Assembly: GCA_022496185.1 (NCBI GenBank) | Contig: WTXG01000589.1 | Location: 1 to 11,460, forward strand | Direction: 5' to 3' | Length of the DNA stretch: 11,460 nucleotides | Origin: Multifurca ochricompacta | Lineage: Eukaryota > Basidiomycota > Agaricomycetes > Russulales > Russulaceae | Notes under the pieces: generated by a model | What the model was told of the DNA's origin: nothing | Database searches by the model: none | Seen by the model: the letters and a program-made list of their open reading frames with translations, nothing else | In this document: piece by piece, positions 1 to 7,344 of the stretch | Numbering within the stretch: the stretch's first letter is position 1 | How the letters are laid out: each line of letters starts with the position of its first letter | Position numbers and translations under genes: made by a program

Positions 1-25
1 TACATGCCAATTCATATACATGCAG

Positions 26-490
26 GAAAGAGAAGATTAGTGAAGAAACCTATCATTGAAATTGATGGCAATAAGGTGACATGCATCATATGGAAGAGGA
101 TCTGAGAAGAAGTGCATCGAGGATATCCTCTTTTCCTTTATGCTGAGCTGAAGATATGGTGTGCTGCCTTTTTTTTCAATCATAACAGCTTATCTTGCCA
201 TACCTATATGTTGATATCATGTACTTTGACCTTGGTCTTGAGCATCGAGATGCAGGAAGTTGTTTGGAACGGAACCCATCAGCTGTAATCCCGTGTGGTC
301 ATCTACATTGCCACAAATTAATCCACATTCTTTTACATGCTCGTAGACTGATGATTGAGTGACAATTGTCTCTGAAGAGGCAATCCTCAAGTACAATGTA
401 GGCATCAAGTATGCAACTATCACACCGGATGAGGTCCATGTGAAAGAGTTCAAGTTGAAGTAGATGTGGCACTCCCCCAATGGCACCATA
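26..490 (+). pseudogene. NADP-dependent isocitrate dehydrogenase pseudogene, N-terminal part
   Basis: This is the N-terminal part of an isocitrate dehydrogenase, the enzyme that decarboxylates isocitrate to 2-oxoglutarate with NADP. Three exon-like blocks read in order. Bases 26-111 give KKPIIEIDG and then IIW. Bases 189 to about 255 give LILPYL, then YFDLGLEHRD. Bases 347-490 give [17 protein letters not shown], then EFKLK-stop-MWHSPNGTI. All three match the conserved start of eukaryotic NADP-IDHs. They are separated by a clean GT..AG intron (112-188) and a second intron (about 256-346) whose donor looks mutated. In-frame stops lie at 103-105, 356-358 and 461-463. The remaining, larger part of the enzyme, including most of the catalytic region, is absent. 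A T-rich tract and CTGATCTAG at 500-530 may be the relic of a third intron. Because introns are kept, it is a decayed duplicate rather than a reverse-transcribed copy. The family call is from memory of conserved motifs; the breaks are seen directly. Confidence 0.85.
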
Positions 491-530
491 TGCACACCAG
501 CTTTCTTTTTTTCTTTTTTTTCTGATCTAG

Positions 531-653
531 AAATTTTGAAATCTGAAAAAATCATGCTGAGCAACAGAATAGAGTGAGCTTCCCTGCGACCTGTGCAAGT
601 TAGAGAATCCAAAATCGACCCCTAATTTTGAGAAGGTTTTGAGGTCTCAGAGT
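531..653. other. Unassigned gap between the IDH pseudogene and the hAT-like end
   Basis: I see no gene or repeat here. The first bases after the possible splice acceptor at 527-530 could encode a few residues resembling the next IDH exon, but the similarity ends at once. Confidence 0.4.
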
Positions 654-659
654 TAGTGA

Positions 660-810
660 TGTGCCTGGCCCAGCTCAAAGCCAGAAGCCGGGCCAAGCCA
701 GGCCTGTTTGGGCCAGGCCAAGCCAGGCTGTTGTGACGGCCCAGCAAGGGCTTTGGCCTGGCTCAGAGTAGCTAAAAGCTGAAGCCACTGGCTCAGGCCG
801 CAGCTTTTGA
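660..810. repeat. GGCC-rich subterminal repeat cluster
   Basis: Many overlapping copies of GGCCAGGC, GCCAAGCCAGGC and GGCCTGGC occur in both orientations within 150 bases directly inside the presumed left end of the hAT-like element. Such clusters are typical transposase-binding subterminal repeats; the binding role is inferred. Confidence 0.55.
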
Positions 811-1029
811 CCATAATTTTAGCACATACAAGTGCAATAGCAATTGTAATGGGTGCAACAATCCTGATTACAAGGAAAGATTAGATAAGATGATAAAAAG
901 TGTCCTTAATTAAGTAGACAATGAAAATGATGAAAATGCCTGTCAAAAGCTGTGCAGAATGTGGAGATTGATGCACACATAAGGTTTGAGGTAGTCAGAG
1001 ATGAACAGCCCTGCTTGTACAGCAATAAT

Positions 1030-1148
1030 ATGCCTATATTGACAATACCAAGAGCCTGCAGCCCCAAGAGGACAAGATCAGCTCCTGCTATGCCTAGATA
1101 CAATGTAAACCCACCTGCAGCCCCAAGAGGACAAGATGGGGTCTGCAG
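1030..1148 (+). repeat. Two-copy tandem duplication of about 59 bp
   Basis: A 24-base block CCTGCAGCCCCAAGAGGACA plus AGAT is identical at 1055-1078 and 1114-1137. Each copy is preceded by a less similar stretch beginning TATGCCTA, which gives a repeat period of 59 bases inside the decayed element. Confidence 0.75.
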
Positions 1149-1834
1149 CATGTTACAGGATGTCTTATATACATATCTACTGTTATCCTATGAAGTGCCA
1201 AGTCAGATCATGTGTCTGATGTAAAATAAGACAACAATCAGTTATGGGATGCATAAGAGCATATCTCCATACTACTGTGTCTTGTTTGGTCACACAGGGT
1301 CTATTTGTGCAGTCTGGCACCCTCTAGGATACATTCTAGACTATTGTTAGACTATCCTGGTAATTACCTATTGTTCTATCTATTGACACAGTGTCCATGA
1401 GTATCTACAATGTCTGTGCTGCATAGGGCAGTTCTGTAAATGCATAATGCACACAAAGTGTGGGGCAGACTGCATTGGTCTGGCTGCTCTCCTGACTGTG
1501 AGGGTCAGATCTTGAGTAAACATGCACACAAGGCACTCTGGGCAGCTCAAATCAGCTCTGTTGGTCTCCACAACATGGATATTTGGGCCCAGGTCTCACA
1601 GAATATGAATCAACAGTTATGTCTAATGCCCCAGGAATGCAGAAAGTGCGCATCTGGGACAGCAATCATAGATATCTGATCACGAAGTGGATGATTTAGG
1701 TCACATGAACATGTTTATCACTGCATCATGGCATTTTGAACTTTGATATAGTTTTGTGATACATTCACTCTGACAGTGATATCCACTCTCAGCCACAAAT
1801 GTCTAACACATCTCTTGTTGCAGGAGCTCCTGCA

Positions 1835-1908
1835 TATATATGTACAACTTGTGTAGTTTTTTTCAATCAGATTTTTCCTTCCCTCAATCCCCTCCAAATC
1901 AACACTTC
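1835..1908 (+). promoter_or_regulatory. Fungal-type promoter: TATA box and CT-rich tract
   Basis: TATATAT at 1835-1841 lies about 80 bases upstream of the ATG at 1921. Between them is a pyrimidine-rich stretch (about 1857-1908, for example TTTTTCCTTCCCTCAATCCCCTCC). This is the usual layout of filamentous-fungal promoters and supports 1921 as a true start. Confidence 0.5.
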
Positions 1909-1920
1909 AAGTCTGCAAAA

Positions 1921-2194
1921 ATGTCCACAATCTCAGAGATCAAGACTCTTGTCAAAGCTATTACCACCCTCTCAAATACTTTACCACAGTCTGTCCAACA
2001 AGGCATGAAGGAGGATAAGATCTGGAGTGTCATGAATACAAAGGAATGGGGGACAGCTCATGAAACATTTAACAGGCATTTTGATGCTATGTTTGGGGAA
2101 GATTGCCAAGATGCTTCTGGCTGTTTGCAATATGTTTGCAAAGGAAAGCTTGGATTAGGTTGTGTTTGTTCTTATCTGTCTAAAATTGACTGGG
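1921..2194 (+). pseudogene. 5' fragment of an unrecognised host-type gene, cut by the LTR
   Basis: The ATG at 1921 sits in a good context (CAAAAATGTCC, A at -3). It opens 91 codons starting MSTISEIKTLVKAITTLSN and ending around CSYLSKIDW. The fragment is soluble in character, with an amphipathic N-terminal helix-like stretch, a WSVMNTKEW patch, an FNRHFDAMFGEDC segment and three clustered cysteines towards the end. I do not recognise a domain. The frame runs on for only four codons into the retrotransposon LTR that begins at 2195, then stops, so the rest of the gene must lie beyond the far end of the retrotransposon, outside this window. It could be a host gene or a member of a repeated fungal gene family. 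Confidence 0.55.
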
Positions 2195-2394
2195 TGTCAT
2201 GAACTGACACCCTAGAAGACCTCCTGACCCCCCAGAAATCCCCAGGTACTCCCAGAGACCTTGTAGAACCCTCAGAGACGAAGATAACCCTAGATTAAGA
2301 CCAGAGAAGGGCCGGTCTGGACCAGGGCCGGACTCCTGCCAAATTGGAAGACCTGTGGGAAGAGTACTAACAGAACCCCACAATGCCTAAACAG

Positions 2395-2415
2395 CAGTCC
2401 ACAAACTGTGGACTG
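2395..2415. repeat. Inverted repeat in the LTR
   Basis: CAGTCCACA and TGTGGACTG are perfect 9-base arms around a three-base loop. The arm half GTGGACTG is then repeated once more downstream. It lies about 120-140 bases upstream of the TATA box, so it may be a cis-regulatory site; function is inferred. Confidence 0.6.
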
Positions 2416-2536
2416 TGGACTGCAGATTTCTAAGCCCAAAAGTGGGGCTATTCTCATTGGTGGATCAGTAGGGAGTTAAAGCGAAGTTAACCTCCCCTAA
2501 AGTGGTGCACAGACCAAAGTCCCAGTTGTAATTACA

Positions 2537-2544
2537 TATATAAA
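2537..2544 (+). promoter_or_regulatory. TATA box of the LTR promoter
   Basis: TATATAAA sits about 230 bases before the presumed LTR end, a normal place for the U3/R promoter of an LTR retrotransposon. Confidence 0.55.
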
Positions 2545-3540
2545 CCCTTTAGGAATAGAATGGACAGCTCCAGACTGTCCACTTGTGATCCGGTTCCTGA
2601 TTACCTAGGAGATTAGCCCCACCTTGTGGAAGGCTTCTCATCCCTTGCCCTTGAGCTGTTCGCTTCATCTCCCTTGCACTTTCACCCTCACTCTCATCCT
2701 TTGCCCACTTCCAAATCCCTTCCCCTTCGCATACAACCCACTGTCCAGGCAGTCGACAGTGAGTTGTAACATTTGGACAGTCTCTTTTACAGCAGACAGT
2801 GACTGACAAGTGCCCTAGTGTCCCAATACAGCTCCCCCACTTCTTCCACTTTGGATCAAGCAGCCTCCCCCCCCTATGAGCTTATCCCCCCCACAAAATT
2901 CTCAACTTTGCTGCCCTAGTAGAGGCAGCTGCCACAGCATCTCCAGCTCCCCCTTCGTCTGTTTTGCCTCCTCTGGAACTCCCAGAACTCCACCCTTTCC
3001 CTGTGCCCTTCCCCACCCTCCAATTGCCTCCCCTTGTCCCCCAGGCCTCTTAAACGCGTCCAATACCTTTGGCACCCCCCCTCCTCGTTATATTCGCCTC
3101 CCAACCCCTGCCCCACCCCTCCCCACTGCTGCAAATGCCCTTTCCCCCCACCATCCTGGCCTCAACCATCAGACACCTCCTCCTTCTCTCGTTAATCGTC
3201 CTCTTTGTATTGATCACCCAACCAATCCTCACCAATTCCTTATCTACTATTCGCTTGATGGTCGACAGGAGTCTTGGGTGCCCTCCCAGTTTTCCAGAGA
3301 GGTCAGCTTCTTTGATCAGTTTCCCTGCTTCTTGGATGTGCTTCGTGATCAAGCTCAGTACCTCACTAATACATTCATTCCTATCTGCTTCCCTCACTTT
3401 CATAACGTTCCTATTCGTCCTTGGATTGATCAATTCCTTTGTTCCCCTCATTACCCCACCTCCCACTTTGTGAACCTCAACCTCTGTGCCAAAGTAGGAT
3501 ACCTGGCCCCCAACCCTCACACTTTCCCCAACAGGTTACT

Positions 3541-4150
3541 TGTCACAGCCAGGTGTCGACTGCATCTAGTCATGTTTTCGGTGTCTGAAGGCTCTCAAGG
3601 TATACAGCACACTCAAGATTCAAGGTCCAACTAAGAAGACCTGGTTCGGTTCAAGATTTCAAGTGTCCATGATGTACAGGAGGGGGCGCGTGCAGGGAAC
3701 GAAGTCGAGAGCAGCAGCAATCAGCCCTGCAGAGTTTCTGAGGAGGAAGGCTCCTTAAGCTGCCACTTAGGGAGTTCAAGCAGATCTTTGTGAAGTCGAA
3801 TACACCTGTATTAGATACAAGAGAACAGACTTAAGGTCTGTCTCAGTAACCTAGCAGCTTAAATACATGTTGAGTGAGGTACAATCAAATGAATATAAGC
3901 TAACAAGAAGGCTGTAGTAAGTATCCAGGTAGTCATATGCTCCAGGGGTTATGCCCTGAACTGAGATGAGAATAAGTAGGAGGGGTTGCACCCTCTATCG
4001 TGTGCAACTAAGTGATCTGATAAAAGAAGTACTAGCTCCAGTCATATGACTCGGAGCTAGAGATTACAGCCAAGTTGAAACAGAACGCGCAACTCGAAAA
4101 ACGTCACATTTTGTCACAAACCGTGTCGTGACCCGTCACAAACCATTACA
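3541..4150 (-). mobile_element. Solo LTR of a second LTR retrotransposon
   Basis: On the minus strand the 610-bp unit starts TGTAATGGTTTGTGACGGGT (at 4150) and ends GGCTGTGACA (at 3541), so it has TG...CA ends. It is flanked by the perfect 5-bp duplication TTACT (3536-3540 and 4151-4155), the usual size for LTR elements. There is no coding sequence, which fits a solo LTR left by recombination between two LTRs. GTCACA motifs recur near the minus-strand start. A TATTTAAG promoter-like box lies on the minus strand at 3859-3866. The sequence does not resemble the LTR at 2195, so it belongs to a different family. Confidence 0.88.
4032..4060. repeat. Near-perfect 29-base palindrome in the solo LTR
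   Basis: CTAGCTCC (4032-4039) and GGAGCTAG (4053-4060) flank the perfect palindrome GTCATATGAC (4041-4050). The arms could form a long hairpin or bind a dimeric factor; function is unknown. Confidence 0.8.
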
Positions 4151-4507
4151 TTACTGGTTTATTCTTGGAACACTTCCATTGCCCAGTTGAATCTAGGGCC
4201 TAGCACAAGTGCACTCATGAGTTACCCGGATCCGAACTTGCGGGTATTTAGATTAGATAATCCCATACTCAGATCCACATGAGTATGTTCCCATGGATCA
4301 CCCGGAGCCACGAGTCCTATACTCACACGGATCCGAGTACTCGTGGGTATACTTGTAGGTTTACTTGAAAGGTTTGAGGCAGCCAGAGATCTTCATCTTG
4401 CATACACAGAAAGAATATATATATTACTACAATCCCATGAAATTTCAAGTCAGATCATGCATCCAATCCAAAATAAAACAAGAATCAGTTACAATATCTA
4501 TAGAAAT

Positions 4508-4540
4508 GCGAAAAAACACGAAAAAACGCGAAAAAACGCG
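4508..4540 (+). repeat. Short tandem repeat, 10-bp unit
   Basis: Three copies of GCGAAAAAAC (one with ACG in place of GCG) are followed by a further GCG. Confidence 0.85.
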
Positions 4541-4573
4541 AAGTGTGGGGCATGCTGATCAGACCATGCATTG

Positions 4574-4591
4574 CCTTCCTATCTAGGAAGG
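4574..4591. repeat. Hairpin shared by both hAT-like elements
   Basis: CCTTCCTATCTAGGAAGG is an inverted repeat with 8-base arms. An almost identical one (CCTTCCTTATTAGGAAGG) lies at 6585-6602 in the second element, and both sit next to a CAGACC...ATGCA sequence. Confidence 0.7.
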
Positions 4592-4653
4592 TAGGCTTAA
4601 GAATGCATGCATTGGCACACATCGGTACAGAGATGCTGGGATCACGCCTAATT

Positions 4654-5222
4654 GATAAGATCAAAAATGCGTTCACCATTAATTAGATACTTAGGATATA
4701 CATCTAAGTGATAAGATCAAAAATGTGTTCACAGTTAATTAGATACTTGGGATGTACATCTAAGTGATAAGATCAAAAATGCGTTCACAATTAATTAGAT
4801 ACTTAGGATGTACATCTAAGTGATAAGATCAAAAATGTGTTCACAATTAATTAGATACTTAGGATGTACATCTAAGTGATAAGATCAAAAATGCGTTCAC
4901 AGTTAATTAGATACTTAGGATATACATCTAATACAAGTGATAAGATCAAAAATGTGTTCACAATTAATTAGATACTTGGGATGTACATCTAAGTGATAAG
5001 ATCAAAAATGTGTTCACAACTAATTAGATACTTGGAATGTACATCTGAGTGATAAGATCAAAAATGCGTTCACAACTAATTAGATACTTGGGATGTACAT
5101 TTAAGTGATAAGATCAAAAATGCGTTCACAATTAATTAGATACTAAAGATATACATCTAAGATAATACAAGTGATAAGATCAAAATGTGTTCACAATTAA
5201 TTAGATACAAGTGATAAAATCA
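4654..5222 (+). repeat. Tandem array of a 56-bp unit, ten copies and a partial one
   Basis: The unit begins GATAAGATCAAAAATG, continues through TTCACAATTAATTAGATACT and ends with a GGATGTACATCTAAGT stretch. Copies start at 4654, 4710, 4766, 4822, 4878, 4939, 4995, 5051, 5107 and 5173, and a partial one starts at 5213. Spacing is 56 bases except for two longer steps (61 and 66) that carry an added ATACA or GATAATACA. Copies differ mainly at one site, AATGCG or AATGTG, which is a CpG/TpG change. There are no unique spacers. The array is a minisatellite within transposon A. Confidence 0.95.
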
Positions 5223-5269
5223 ATTCTGCATAACCCTATATATAATATATTGTGTGTCTTTACTAGTGA

Positions 5270-5387
5270 GGCTGGGTGGCTTAGTGGTTAGAGCACCGGA
5301 CTGAGCTTGTTCCCAGAGGTCTTAGGTTCAATCCATGTTTCAGCCATTTCTGTTCTAGGTTGACAAGCCTAGTAAAAAAATAATTTT
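5270..5387 (+). ncRNA. tRNA-like sequence, probably a SINE head or tRNA pseudogene
   Basis: Bases 5270-5345 have the length (76) and outline of a tRNA. GGCTGGG at the 5' end can pair with TTCAGCC at the 3' end (two G-U pairs). The A box TGGCTTAGTGG (5277-5287) and a B box GGTTCAATCC (5325-5334, one base short of consensus) are in the right places. The anticodon stem and the T stem do not form properly, so it is not a working tRNA. It is followed by a small hairpin (CTAGG..CCTAG, about 5355-5372) and an A-rich then AT-rich tail (from 5373), the layout of a tRNA-derived SINE. No clear target duplication is seen. Confidence 0.5.
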
Positions 5388-5790
5388 ATATAATAATATT
5401 CCCACGAGTATTCCGCGAGTACCCGTGCAGGTACCCGGGGTGCCAAAATCAATACCTGGATCCGCATGAGTATTTTCCCACGGATCACCTGGATCCGCGA
5501 GTATCAATACCCGCGAGTTATCCCACGGCTCTACTCAAAAAACTTGCGAGTTACCCAGACTCGTGCTATGCCCTAGTTGAATCACACCCTCTCCCCAGAA
5601 TTACAAGATGTCTTCAGTGGAGCTAGAGCATTACTCCAAGGCTTTGATCTCCTGGACGGACACTTCATCAGTATCTTTGGTAGTGATTGGCAGGGGTAAC
5701 CCTGGGGTATCCTCGTTGGTACCCATACCCATACCCATACCCGTCACTACAGGTACAGGTAACCTGCGGGTTACCTGCGGGTCACCCGTG

Positions 5791-6564
5791 AAAACGCGTG
5801 CAAGTTCTTTACTTGCATCGCACATTTCGGATACCCAGCCTGGGCCTTCCTGGACCAAGAAGATACATAATGCATTCATTTGTGGCTGCTTAAGATCCCT
5901 CAATGACTCTTATTTTATGTTCAGAAGATTAAGATAATTCATTATTCCATTTTTATTTTATTATTCTGCTTTCAATTTTATACAAGCACAACTAAAATAC
6001 AGTATACAGAGATGATTAGATAGGATGTTATAGAACATTGGTGAAAAGCCTGTCAGATAACCACACAGAGTGCAAAATAATTTGATGAACACATAGCAAT
6101 TTGCAGGGGTAACCCCTGGATAATTGTTTTGATACCTGGGTTACCCATAAAATGAAACGCGTGCAAGTTCTTTACTTGCATCACGCATTTCGGACATCCA
6201 GCCCAGGCCATCCCGGTCAAGGAGATACGCACTTGGACACAACGCGTTCATTTATGGCTACTCAAGATCCCTCAAAAATTCCTGTTTTATGTTCATAAGA
6301 TTAAGATAATTTATTATTCCATTTTTATTTTATTATTCTGGTTTCAATTTTATACGAGCGTGACTGTTCTTTGCGTTTCTGTGCATTTCAGATAAATGGC
6401 CCGGGCCATCCCGGTCGAGGAGATAAGCACTTGGACACAACGCATTCATTTATGGCTACTCAAGATCCCTCAAATATTGTTGGTTTATGTTCAGAAGATT
6501 GAAAGGATCCTTTATTTACATTATTATTTTATTATTCTGCTTTCATTTCATACAAGCGCGACTG
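5791..6564 (+). repeat. Three diverged direct repeats of about 180-210 bp in transposon B
   Basis: Approximate copies are 5791-5986, 6155-6360 and 6382-6564. Each contains, in order, a CATTTCGGA- or CATTTCAGA-like start, a GGCC-containing block, AT(T)CATTT(A/G)TGGCT, AAGATCCCTCAA and a TTATTTTATTATTCTG tail. The first two also share AACGCGTGCAAGTTCTTTAC at their left end. Copy 1 lacks the GCACTTGGACACAAC segment present in copies 2 and 3. Confidence 0.85.
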
Positions 6565-6584
6565 TCCTGGTGCGTTTAAGTCAA

Positions 6585-6602
6585 CCTTCCTTATTAGGAA
6601 GG
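6585..6602. repeat. Hairpin, partner of the one in transposon A
   Basis: CCTTCCTTATTAGGAAGG is an inverted repeat nearly identical to 4574-4591 and is followed by GTCAGACCACCATGCA. It suggests common ancestry of the two elements or a conserved signal. Confidence 0.6.
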
Positions 6603-7344
6603 AGGTCAGACCACCATGCAATGCAATGTAGTCGCTGCCCCATGCAGCTTGTAGATACACGCAGGCCTTGTTTCAGTAAACTAATTTGATAATTAGATTA
6701 TATTATAGTCTAAAGTAGTCTAGAGAGTATTTTAGATAGTGCCAGACCGGCAGAATTGGTCGCGTGTTGATAAAACAGGTGCATCATGATTTTCAAGAAG
6801 TGGATCACTGATAACACTTTTATTTTACATCGCACCGTTGATCTGCTTTGATATTTCATATGATAATACTAGAACATATTTAAAGATATCCTATAGCATA
6901 CATCAGACGAGATCTTTTATTTTTGTGGCTGCAGATGTGTTTTATCTTAGAATTTCTACTGATCTTGTCAATGCATGATTGGTGCCTATACCCGCCAAAC
7001 CCACCGCGCGGGTACGGGTTTCCACGGGTTGGGAGCCGTATACCCATACCCGTACCTGGCAAAACCCATGGCGCTTACCCACATGGGTATGAAAACCCTT
7101 GACAATCACTAATCTTTGGCACTCTGAGCTTCACTGACCTAGGAGTCTCAATAGACAACCGGTACTATACAGTTCGGGACCTGCTTAGAGACTACTTAGA
7201 GCTTGCCCCCTTCATTCGTCCTGTTCGCCTGCCCTTCAACCCCATCCCCCTCCTCCCTATCCAGCCTGCAGACAGGTATACTTGTTTTGAAGATATAGAT
7301 TTTGATAGTAACCTCTAAACAGTACATTGTGCACCTAACTGTAG

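Larger units (their letters stand above)
654..1795. mobile_element. Decayed hAT-like non-autonomous element, one end visible
   Basis: The left edge reads TAGTGATGTGCCTGG, which fits hAT-type terminal inverted repeats and shares TAGTGAT with the complete element at 5681-7111. Behind it, 660-800 is packed with GGCC/AGGC motifs (GGGCCAGGCCAAGCCAGGC and variants), as subterminal repeats of fungal hAT elements often are. Internally, about 870-985 resembles 5995-6100 of the second complete element, and about 985-1470 resembles 4370-4550 of the first one (for example the block around CAAGTCAGATCATG at 1198 and 4446, and AAGTGTGGGGCA near 1457). No matching right terminus or 8-bp duplication was found, so the right limit is an estimate. 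No transposase is readable. The element is probably truncated or heavily mutated. Confidence 0.55.
2195..2771 (+). repeat. 5' LTR of the Ty3/gypsy-like element
   Basis: The host-type reading frame ends abruptly at TGTCATGAACTGACACC (2195). The most likely right end is TTGTAACA (2771), which gives TGT...ACA ends and about 577 bp. The next bases TTTGGACAG have the look of a primer-binding site, but no tRNA is identified. An alternative end is TGACA at 2808, which pairs with the TGTCA start. Inside are a TATA box (2537-2544) and an inverted repeat (2395-2415). The matching 3' LTR is outside the window, so the borders cannot be confirmed here. Confidence 0.65.
4194..5575. mobile_element. Non-autonomous hAT-like DNA transposon A (1,382 bp)
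   Basis: The terminal inverted repeats are TAGGGCCTAGCACAAGT at the left and, reverse-complemented, TAGGGCATAGCACGAGT at the right (15 of 17 identical). The 8-bp target duplication GTTGAATC is perfect (4186-4193 and 5576-5583). An 8-bp duplication and TA(A/G)NG-like ends are hallmarks of the hAT superfamily. Both ends carry clusters of GGATC, CCCG and GAGT motifs over about 150 bases, as expected for subterminal repeats. There is no transposase; the interior holds a short A-rich repeat, a hairpin, a 56-bp tandem array and a tRNA-like sequence. It must have been moved by a transposase supplied elsewhere. Parts of its left half resemble the decayed element at 654-1795. Confidence 0.88.
5681..7111. 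mobile_element. Non-autonomous hAT-like DNA transposon B (1,431 bp)
   Basis: The ends are TAGTGATTGGCAGGGGT (5681-5697) and, reverse-complemented, TAGTGATTGTCAAGGGT (7095-7111), 15 of 17 identical. The 8-bp duplication ATCTTTGG is perfect (5673-5680 and 7112-7119). Subterminal zones (5690-5790 and 6985-7090) are full of ACCC/GGGT motifs such as ACCCATACCC and GCGGGTACGGGT in both orientations. The interior has three related AT-rich repeats and no transposase coding sequence. The hAT class call rests on the 8-bp duplication and end sequence. It inserted into ORF1 of the retrotransposon. Confidence 0.9.
2876..7318 (+). pseudogene. ORF1 of the retrotransposon, unknown protein, split by three insertions
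   Basis: The gene exists as four pieces: 2876-3540, 4156-4193, 5584-5680 and 7120-7318. Their lengths sum to 999 bases (333 codons with the TAA at 7316-7318), the frame is kept across all three junctions and no stop occurs. The first 100 or so residues are Pro/Ser-rich and of low complexity. After that the protein looks globular and rich in aromatic residues, with PHQFLIYYSLDGRQESWVPS, then an FFDQFPCFLDVL stretch, and YYTVRDLLRDYLE near the C terminus. I recognise no domain. The exact start is uncertain: in the proline-rich part another frame (about 2900-3055, reading FAALVEAAATASPAPPSSV) also looks natural, so a compensated frameshift there is possible. As it lies, the gene is destroyed by the insertions. 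Confidence 0.75.

Noticed and set aside
217..612. 131-codon open frame on the minus strand
   Set aside because: It lies opposite the exon-like blocks and introns of the IDH pseudogene, has a low-complexity Lys/Glu run from the T-rich tract, and shows no family motif.
1791..1812. Right end of the decayed hAT-like element at GCCACAAATGTCTA
   Set aside because: It is only loosely similar to the inverted left end, and the following 8 bases do not match CTCAGAGT in front of 654.
2772..2808. LTR end at TGACA (2808) instead of 2771
   Set aside because: It gives a matching 5-base inverted end, but what follows (AGTGCCCTAG) does not look like a primer-binding site. Kept only as the alternative.
3050..3520. 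156-codon open frame on the minus strand, and the overlapping + strand frame 3069-3473
   Set aside because: Both overlap ORF1, whose frame continues in phase across three insertions, so they are shadows.
4654..5222. Possible CRISPR array
   Set aside because: The units are directly tandem without unique spacers, and the context is a eukaryotic transposon.
5270..5345. Functional tRNA gene
   Set aside because: The anticodon stem and T stem do not pair, and the B box is one base short.
6396..6689. 97-codon open frame in transposon B
   Set aside because: It runs across the third internal repeat and a hairpin, and the other repeat copies do not keep the frame.
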